Origin: an uncultured Clostridia bacterium
GTDB lineage: Bacteria; Bacillota; Clostridia; Oscillospirales; CAG-272
DNA: 11,695 nt
Assembly (NCBI GenBank): GCA_904501765.1
Contig: CAJGCM010000063.1
Coordinates: 1 to 11,695 of the forward strand
Reading direction: 5' to 3'
Shown here: positions 7,401-11,695 of the stretch, piece by piece
How positions within the stretch are numbered: the first letter of the stretch is position 1
Layout of the letters: each line of letters begins with the position of its first letter
Made by a program: the position numbers and the translations under genes
The notes under the pieces: generated by a model
The model's database searches: none
What the model was told of the DNA's origin: nothing
Seen by the model: the letters and a program-made list of their open reading frames with translations, nothing else

Positions 7401-8372
7401 GGTAGGCGTATCGGAGAGGTTATTATTGGTGCGTACAGGCTCGTCGAATGTTTCGCTTTCAGTGGTATTTCGTTTTTTATCAACACTGTCGCGCAGTATA
7501 TAACCCGCCTCTGCGGCAGCACCGTCTTTTGTTTCGATTATTCCAAGCTCGGGAATCTCAAGTCGGCTAACGCCGTTATCGGCGTAAAAGAAATCGTCGT
7601 TAGCAAATTCGGAGTCACGTCCCTCGTTTTTCTTCTGCTCCTTCTTCTTTTGCTTTTCTTCACGCAGTCTTTGCTTTTCAGCCTTTTTCTCCTCGTTTTT
7701 CTTTTCAAGTCTTGCGCCAAAATTAACGATAGCGGCAAGAATTCTAAGGAAGAACTTTGAGATTCCTTTTCCTTTACCCGCAAAGAAGAAGGTGGCGTAA
7801 AGAGCGACGGTAAGACAAAGAATTATAATGAGCCCGGGCATACCGAATACGTGAATAAGTCCGACGGCAATAGCACCGCCGACAAATCCTCCGCCGACGC
7901 CTGATATACCGTTTTGGTAGAATAAGCCACCGTCAAATATATGCTCTGCGCTGAAATTGGGAATTATATAAGCCAGCTGCGAGAGGGTTATCAGGGTAAT
8001 AATCGAGAAAATAATGCGTGAGGCGAGCCGCCTTTCCTTAAGGTCGGACTTAAGGAAAATTGCGTGTATCGCAATCAGCACGGGAATAACGTATGCAACG
8101 TAAGAAAACAGACCCTTGAAAAATTCGGTAATGAATTTTCCGAAAGCGCCCGTATTTTCGGTTATAAAGCACACAGCGAGGAAAATAGCCAGCGCCCAGA
8201 GAATCAGCGGTACAGCCCTGACAAATCCTTTCATCTCTGCCGGTGCGTTTTTAACGTTGTCTTTTGTATCTTTAGAAGAGTCACGCTCTTCACTATTGTT
8301 CTTTTCGATTTCGGAAGCTACGTCCTTATCCTGCTCGGCAGTATTTTTAGTATCGTCATTGATTTTTTTCAA
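4485..8372 (-). CDS. ftsK: FtsK/SpoIIIE DNA translocase with a very long charged linker
   Basis: This septal DNA pump clears chromosomal DNA through the closing division or sporulation septum using ATP. The 1,295-residue protein has a charged N-terminal tail, four or five membrane segments (about 52-70, 86-107, 118-138, 155-176, 179-199), a basic KKNEEKK-type stretch, and a linker of about 600 residues. That linker includes an Ala/Glu/Arg coiled coil (about 408-604) and two acidic blocks (about 684-709 and 740-770). The motor follows: alpha/beta domains with Walker A GATGMGKS at 948-955, Walker B IVIFIDELNDLM, GTQRPSVNVITG and SGVDSRTIL. A C-terminal winged-helix gamma domain begins near 1211 (TSFLQRKLGIGYSKAAKYID, then GSKPRDVLIS) and would recognise polar DNA guide sequences. 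The TTG at 8372 is 8 nt from GAGGAGG (8381-8387); an in-frame GTG at 8378 would be only 2 nt from it. Bacillus SpoIIIE is about 790 residues, so the excess is the linker. It heads the leftward gene run. Confidence 0.95.
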   Translation of the reverse strand: MKKINDDTKNTAEQDKDVASEIEKNNSEERDSSKDTKDNVKNAPAEMKGFVRAVPLILWALAIFLAVCFITENTGAFGKFITEFFKGLFSYVAYVIPVLIAIHAIFLKSDLKERRLASRIIFSIITLITLSQLAYIIPNFSAEHIFDGGLFYQNGISGVGGGFVGGAIAVGLIHVFGMPGLIIILCLTVALYATFFFAGKGKGISKFFLRILAAIVNFGARLEKKNEEKKAEKQRLREEKQKKKEQKKNEGRDSEFANDDFFYADNGVSRLEIPELGIIETKDGAAAEAGYILRDSVDKKRNTTESETFDEPVRTNNNLSDTPTFERCDTMEDSYRSDDIIFEAREPLSRTGAANSYGIDESAESVFANDFDPFDLTSNEKRASKKSSRSKSFDTTPSFTEDISNLTPERAEQLRRMAEFEERRREALKRKADKEAAQRAAMENEERERECAEQNARVAAMLEAERLAEAARAAEAMRREEEEREAEAEKLAEAERLAEAVRRAEIERIAEARGENADYYSYTEDTHKSSYEKAGEDLYAEIRKKIEAEMAEEVRQAEEEKRLAEQRRLKEEEDARIKEEERRRIEAEIREQIQAEWAAKNKDTERVVSGATFTSYFPGEADSDEAEDGFIDTTVEKDENDLSFPVYEESGDIYSSSEEKLTVNRSMLESDLRGGAASRFGLDFSDEDEEEEDEDDGELYYEEEDVRKTEIPLAEQNPKINEFKEMFDIFKKNDDVTESLSGDDDSLYDTEEEEYNEEGDFEEENDTPPFDISTAKTMPEGKKKEEKKLPDYTSYRFPPIDLLKKGTAENTEQINEEAQLGAEKLISTLDSFNIAATVRGIERGPRITRYSIVPAKGIRVNQIEKLSDDLAMVLAAESIRIEAPIPGKSAVGIEVPNSTPSIVSLRDLLEAEEFTSNPSKTTVCIGKSVEGSLVYGDISTMPHLLIAGATGMGKSVCMNSLITSILYKARPDEVKFIMIDPKKVEFAPYNGIPHLLVPVVTEPKQAAGALMWAVDEMNKRYDIIEKLCVRGIDSYNEKVSENPELGAPMPKIVIFIDELNDLMIQVRDPVENLIMLIAQKARAAGIHLVIGTQRPSVNVITGVIKANIPSRIACKVSSGVDSRTILETIGAEKLIGKGDMLFAPGGKPNPKRVQGAFVSENETASIVDFVKKQAKGELYDEEAMADMKRAAQKCGNKSKGGDDEGDDEGSSDVGYLHDRKFLNATELAIRNGNVATSFLQRKLGIGYSKAAKYIDIMEDLGIVGEKNGSKPRDVLISMTEWNEKLSRLTSDDDYY

Positions 8373-8405
8373 CAGCACGTCCTCCTCATTGATGTTCTAC
8401 TAATA

Positions 8406-8434
8406 ATGATACCAAATTTTTCTGCAAATTACAA
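8406..8434 (-). promoter_or_regulatory. Candidate proximal ftsK promoter
   Basis: Read leftward, TTGTAA (8434-8429) and TATCAT (8411-8406) are separated by 17 bp. The -35 box overlaps the -10 box of the distal candidate, so the two could not be occupied together. The predicted start would lie just upstream of the ribosome binding site at 8381-8387. Confidence 0.45.
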
Positions 8435-8456
8435 TAGAAAAAATAAAAAATGTCAA
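8428..8456 (-). promoter_or_regulatory. Candidate distal ftsK promoter
   Basis: Read leftward, a perfect TTGACA (8456-8451) and TGTAAT (8433-8428) are separated by 17 bp of almost pure A/T. This is a good vegetative promoter match and would give an untranslated leader of about 50 nt before the ftsK start. Confidence 0.65.
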
Positions 8457-8492
8457 TTTAAAATATAAGCGGATAAATATTTAAAATCCCGA

Positions 8493-8521
8493 TTGACAAA
8501 GTGTTGGTGCTGTGATAAAAT
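8493..8521 (+). promoter_or_regulatory. Vegetative promoter of the GH2 gene
   Basis: A perfect TTGACA (8493-8498) is followed after 17 bp by TAAAAT (8516-8521). It faces away from the distal ftsK promoter: the TGTCAAT at 8451-8457 and ATTGACA at 8492-8498 form an inverted repeat made of the two -35 boxes. This promoter also rules out the in-frame GTG at 8522 as the start of translation. Confidence 0.75.
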
Positions 8522-8548
8522 GTGCATAAGACCTCGGAGTCTAAAAAA

Positions 8549-10708
8549 ATGAAAAGGATAATAAACATGAAATTTTACCAGAGCTGGAAGGGAAGAAACT
8601 GTACCGCAGGACGTGACGCTTGGTTTTGCGCTACCGTGCCCGGAAATATTCAGAAGGACTATGCGGTAGTAAATAATTTTGCCGATTGGCAGTATGCGGA
8701 CAACTATAAGCAGTTTTTAGATATAGAAGACGACCATTGGGAGTATCGCACGAAGCTTGAATACAGAAAAAATGACGGTGAGCGAGTGTTCTTCGTCAGC
8801 CGTGGTATCAACTATAAATACGACGTTTTGCTTAACGGAGATAAGATATATTCCTACGAGGGAATGTTCCGTGGCTTTGAGTTGGATTTAACCGACAAGC
8901 TTATGGGAGAAGACGAGATTACAGTACATATCTATCCTCATCCGAAAAGCAAAAGAGGAGAAGCAGGCACCCGTGACGAGGCAAACGAGTCTTGCAATCC
9001 CCCTGTATACTACGGCTGGGACTGGAATCCCCGTCTTCTTATATCCGGAATCTGGGACGATACGTATATTGAAACGAGAGACGATTCCTATATATCCGGA
9101 GCAGAGGTTCTTACCGATTTGAGTGACGACCTTGCCGAGGGTGCGGTTAAGGTTTCTTATGACTGTAAATTGCCCTGTGAAATAATATTACTTGACGAAA
9201 TGGGTACCGAGGTTTACCGTGGTACAGACAAGAGCTTTAAAATTCACAACCCCAACCTCTGGTGGTGTAACGGGCAGGGAAAACCCTATCTCTATACATG
9301 GAAAATCCGCAATGAGAAGGAAGAAGTCGAGGGGCGTGTCGGCTTCAGACGCTTAAGACTTCTTCAGAATATAGGCTGCGATGGACCTCACACGTTCCCT
9401 AAAGGAAGATATGAGGCTCCCATTACCATAGAGCTTAACGGCAGGCGTATAAGAGCAAAAGGCTCAAACTGGGTTAATCCCGAGCTGTTCTGGGGTGAGA
9501 TTACCTCAGAGCGCTATGAGGAGCTTATAACCCTCGCTAAGGATTGCCATATGAACATATTCCGTATGTGGGGCGGCGCAGGAATGCCTAAGGAGAGCTT
9601 CTACGACATCTGCGACAGAATGGGAATTATGATATGGCAGGAATTCTTCTTAGCTTGTAATAACTATATGGACGTCGGCAATTATATGGAGGTTCTCGAG
9701 AGCGAAGCATCTGCGGCAATTATTAAATTCCGCCATCACCCCGCCCTCGCATTCTGGTGCGGCGGTAATGAGCTGTTCAACAACTGGTCGGGAATGGACG
9801 ACCAGTCCCATCCTCTCCGTCTTCTAAACAAGCTTTGCTTTGAGCTTGATTATAAGCGCCCCTTCCTTTACACCTCGCCTCTTTACGGTATGTCCCACGG
9901 CGGATACACCTTCTGGGCAGAGGACCAGGGCGGCGACGCATTCCAGCAGTTCCAGAACGCCTCTGCTACGGCATACACCGAGTTCGGCGTACCCGCTATG
10001 GCGAGCGTTGAAACCTTGAAGGAAATAATCCCCGCAGAGGAGCTGTTCCCCATAAAGAGAACCGATGCCTGGATTGCGCACCACGGCTTTGACGCCTGGG
10101 GCGAGCATAGATGGGTGTCGCTCGACGTATTCCGTCGTTATTTCGGTGAGCCTTCCTCTATTGAAGAAATGGTAAATAAATCCACCTGGGCGCAGTGCGA
10201 GGGGTATAGAGGCGCCTTTGAGGAAATGCGCCGCCAGTGGCCTCGTTGCAGTATGTCGGTTAACTGGTGCTTCAACGAGCCTTGGAAGACCTGCGCAGGA
10301 AATAACCTTATCGGTTATCCCACGAGAGTAAGACCTGTCTACTACTATGTGCAGAAGGCTCTTCGTCCTACTCTTTTCAGCGCAAAAATCGGAAAATTCG
10401 ATTGGAATGCAGGCGAAACCTTTGAAGCTGAGCTTTGGCTCCTTAACGATTCACCTGAAGCGGTTAAGGGCAGCGTTACTGTAACTGCCTCGGTTGGCGA
10501 AGAGAGGTTTGACCTTCTCACCTGGAATGCCTCTGCTAATGCAAACAATAACAAGCAGGGTCCCACCGTAAGGTTCGTCCTTCCTAACGTGGCTGATACG
10601 GATAAGGTAACTCTCACTCTCGCAGCAGAGGATGGCAGAGAGAGTGAATACGTATTTATGTATAAGCCCGAGGGCGCAAAGAATACTCTCCGTCAGCTTA
10701 ACGTTTAA
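8549..10708 (+). CDS. Glycoside hydrolase family 2, beta-mannosidase-like
   Basis: The 719-residue enzyme should release terminal sugars, most likely beta-mannose, from oligosaccharides by a retaining mechanism. The order is that of GH2 beta-mannosidases: a jelly-roll sugar-binding domain (TVPGNIQKDY, YADN, HWEYRT), a GWDWNPRLLISGIWDD block, an Ig-like domain, then a TIM barrel. The barrel has RAKGSNWVNPELFWGEIT, FRMWGGAGMPKESFYDICD and MIWQEFFLACNNY. Glu408 in CGGNE is the acid/base and Glu478 in YTEFG the nucleophile. A beta-rich C-terminal domain starts near 610. There is no signal peptide, so it acts on imported sugars in the cytoplasm. The ATG at 8549 has GGAG 9 nt upstream; the ATG at 8567, with AAAGGA 8 nt upstream, is an equally plausible start. 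It is a single-gene unit with no transporter or regulator beside it. Family is firm; related specificities such as beta-glucosaminidase remain possible. Confidence 0.9.
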   Translation: MKRIINMKFYQSWKGRNCTAGRDAWFCATVPGNIQKDYAVVNNFADWQYADNYKQFLDIEDDHWEYRTKLEYRKNDGERVFFVSRGINYKYDVLLNGDKIYSYEGMFRGFELDLTDKLMGEDEITVHIYPHPKSKRGEAGTRDEANESCNPPVYYGWDWNPRLLISGIWDDTYIETRDDSYISGAEVLTDLSDDLAEGAVKVSYDCKLPCEIILLDEMGTEVYRGTDKSFKIHNPNLWWCNGQGKPYLYTWKIRNEKEEVEGRVGFRRLRLLQNIGCDGPHTFPKGRYEAPITIELNGRRIRAKGSNWVNPELFWGEITSERYEELITLAKDCHMNIFRMWGGAGMPKESFYDICDRMGIMIWQEFFLACNNYMDVGNYMEVLESEASAAIIKFRHHPALAFWCGGNELFNNWSGMDDQSHPLRLLNKLCFELDYKRPFLYTSPLYGMSHGGYTFWAEDQGGDAFQQFQNASATAYTEFGVPAMASVETLKEIIPAEELFPIKRTDAWIAHHGFDAWGEHRWVSLDVFRRYFGEPSSIEEMVNKSTWAQCEGYRGAFEEMRRQWPRCSMSVNWCFNEPWKTCAGNNLIGYPTRVRPVYYYVQKALRPTLFSAKIGKFDWNAGETFEAELWLLNDSPEAVKGSVTVTASVGEERFDLLTWNASANANNNKQGPTVRFVLPNVADTDKVTLTLAAEDGRESEYVFMYKPEGAKNTLRQLNV

Positions 10709-10806
10709 TTCGGCTTTTTAGAAAAGCTTAATTTTAACCGATTTTTCTTACAGTATGATTGGTAGCGTTTTGAGAAAAACATAAAAAAACAAACAATTAT
10801 AGTGAA

Positions 10807-10851
10807 AAACAAGGCGCAGACAAAGCTTTTTGCAATGTCTGCGCCTTGTTT
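10807..10851. terminator. Perfect 16-bp hairpin, probable bidirectional terminator
   Basis: AAACAAGGCGCAGACA (10807-10822) is exactly complementary to TGTCTGCGCCTTGTTT (10836-10851) around a 13-nt loop. The GC-rich core is followed rightward by TTGTTT and leftward by TTGTTTTTC, so the T-tail is better on the minus strand. It lies about 100 nt past the GH2 stop and can end both converging transcripts. Confidence 0.75.
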
Positions 10852-10887
10852 ATGGATTTAAAAGAAAAAAATAAGCATTGGTGAGGG

Positions 10888-10936
10888 CAAAGCAAAAAGT
10901 CATTACGAAAAAATCTCGTAATGACTTTTTGCTTTG
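10888..10936. terminator. Perfect 21-bp hairpin, bidirectional terminator
   Basis: Positions 10888-10908 are exactly complementary to 10916-10936 around a 7-nt loop. The core GTCATTACGA/TCGTAATGAC is flanked by AAAAA on one side and TTTTTGCTTT on the other, so each strand reads as a stem with a T-tail. It lies 54 bp beyond the stop of the leftward activase gene and backs up the 10807-10851 hairpin for the GH2 gene. The remainder of 10709-10990 shows only A/T-rich DNA without coding potential. Confidence 0.8.
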
Positions 10937-10990
10937 AGTGTGTTTGCGCAGTGAACATCAGTGAATATAATTTATCTTTTATTATCGTTC

Positions 10991-11695
10991 TTAATCCTGC
11001 ACTGTAATGCCATATTCCCGGAGTATGGATTTAGCTCCTTCAAGCTCTTCCTCTGTGGGAATCCTCTTTGGGCTTTCGTTCTTCATACCCAGGGATGCGT
11101 ATTTCGACCCTGCGTAGTTGTGATAGGGAAGCACTCTTACCTTCACTAAGGTTTTTATTTCCGAAAGCAGTTTTGCAATGTCGGTAATTTCCTTTTCGTT
11201 ATAGTCGGGAACGAAGGGGATTCTCACCTCAATCCTTGCTCCTCGTTCGGATAAGTAGCGGATATTATCAATAATCGGTGAGTTGTCAGCTCCCGTACAT
11301 TTTTTGTGAGTATCGGCATTTATAGCCTTTATGTCATAAAGGAATACGTCAGTGTATGGAATAACCTTGTCAAGCTCGGTTTTATTTACGAACCCGCAGG
11401 TGTCAATGGCGCAGTTTATCTCCTCCGCCTTCAGCATCTCCAAAACCTCGCGGCAAAAATCAGCCTGCATTAAGCACTCTCCGCCGGAGAGAGTAACGCC
11501 ACCGCCCGAGTTCTCATAAAACTCTCGGTCCTCAAGCAGTATTTTCACAAGCTCTTCCGATTCAATCTCTTTTCCGTAAAGAGTCAGCGCCTCGCCAAGA
11601 CAGACCTCGGCACACCTTCCGCAGCCGATACAAAGACCTCTGTCAAAGGTATGAATGCCGTCTGCAATTTTATGAGCTTCGGTAGGGCAGACTGC
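10991..11695 (-). CDS. Glycyl-radical enzyme activating protein, radical SAM (5' end outside window)
   Basis: This iron-sulfur enzyme cleaves S-adenosylmethionine to install a glycyl radical on a partner enzyme under anoxic conditions. The frame is open to the right edge, so the gene starts beyond it; the in-frame GTG at 11548 is internal. About 234 residues are visible. The first, AVCP, ends one [4Fe-4S] motif, and LCIGCGRCAEVC (22-32) is a full ferredoxin motif. The SGGECL loop binds SAM, and the rest (DTCGFV, DVFLYDIKA, RIPFVPDYN, LPYHNYAGSKYASLG) is typical of the PflA-like superfamily. The ferredoxin insert is absent from pyruvate formate-lyase activase proper and marks activases of other glycyl-radical enzymes such as dehydratases, decarboxylases or amine lyases. 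The N-terminal CxxxCxxC radical SAM site lies outside. The partner gene is not in the window and may lie upstream on the same strand. Confidence 0.9.
   Translation of the reverse strand, partial: AVCPTEAHKIADGIHTFDRGLCIGCGRCAEVCLGEALTLYGKEIESEELVKILLEDREFYENSGGGVTLSGGECLMQADFCREVLEMLKAEEINCAIDTCGFVNKTELDKVIPYTDVFLYDIKAINADTHKKCTGADNSPIIDNIRYLSERGARIEVRIPFVPDYNEKEITDIAKLLSEIKTLVKVRVLPYHNYAGSKYASLGMKNESPKRIPTEEELEGAKSILREYGITVQD

Noticed and set aside
6597..7760. A 387-codon open frame on the plus strand opposite the ftsK linker.
   Set aside because: It is the mirror of a low-complexity Glu/Ala/Arg/Lys coding stretch, which gives a stop-free Leu/Phe/Ser-rich antisense frame. No ribosome binding site and no family-like sequence.
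8522..8548. GTG at 8522 as the start of the GH2 gene.
   Set aside because: It directly follows the -10 box at 8516-8521, before any plausible transcription start, and lacks a ribosome binding site.
10709..10990. Paired hairpins as ends of an insertion element or a CRISPR-like repeat.
   Set aside because: The two stems differ in sequence, there is no transposase, no target-site duplication and no regular spacing.
10991..11548. Treating the activase as a complete 185-residue protein starting at the GTG at 11548.
   Set aside because: The upstream 49 codons to the window edge are in frame and encode ferredoxin-type cluster motifs, so the gene is simply cut by the edge.

Overview
The window reads as ordinary chromosomal DNA of an anaerobic, probably gut-dwelling member of the Clostridia (Bacillota). 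This placement is inferred from several things. AGGAGG-type ribosome binding sites are strong and include TTG starts. Vegetative TTGACA/TATAAT-type promoters drive the genes. The serine acetyltransferase is of the long EpsC type. There is a SpoIIIE/FtsK translocase, an oxygen-sensitive glycyl-radical activase and a cytoplasmic GH2 glycosidase. No tRNA, rRNA, CRISPR array, insertion sequence, integrase or phage module was seen.

Layout, left to right. (1) Positions 2-1611, plus strand: the 3' part of a serine O-acetyltransferase gene, cut by the left edge, followed 17 bp later by a cytoplasmic polysaccharide-deacetylase-fold gene. A bidirectional terminator near 1694-1740 separates this pair from the next gene. 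(2) 1797-2552, minus strand: a TtcA-type PP-loop ATPase with the three cysteines of the iron-sulfur tRNA-thiolation enzymes. It is divergent from (3), 2616-3185, plus strand: a minimal N-acetylmuramoyl-L-alanine amidase with a TTG start and no signal peptide. (4) 3188-8372, minus strand: a probable three-gene run transcribed leftward, namely ftsK/spoIIIE, a DJ-1/PfpI-family gene and a cysteine-rich zinc-ribbon protein of unknown function. The last of these ends 2 bp from the amidase stop. (5) 8379-8548: a compact divergent promoter region with one clear promoter for the GH2 gene and two overlapping candidates for ftsK. (6) 8549-10708, plus strand: a complete GH2 beta-mannosidase-like glycosidase. 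(7) 10709-10990: a noncoding stretch with two perfect hairpins (16 bp and 21 bp stems) that look like back-to-back bidirectional terminators. (8) 10991 to the right edge, minus strand: the 3' part of a glycyl-radical-enzyme activase with a ferredoxin-type cluster insert, cut by the window edge.

The genes form small unrelated units: cysteine synthesis, cell-wall turnover, tRNA modification, chromosome segregation, oligosaccharide breakdown and radical-enzyme activation. Nothing shows a defence island or a new multi-gene system. The points most worth a second look are the very long, highly charged linker in the FtsK protein, the uncharacterised multi-CxxC protein in its operon, the divergent promoter block, and the paired hairpins between the GH2 and activase genes.

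Several start sites were decided by ribosome binding sites rather than by longest reading frame. Two genes (left and right edges) are incomplete only because the window ends.
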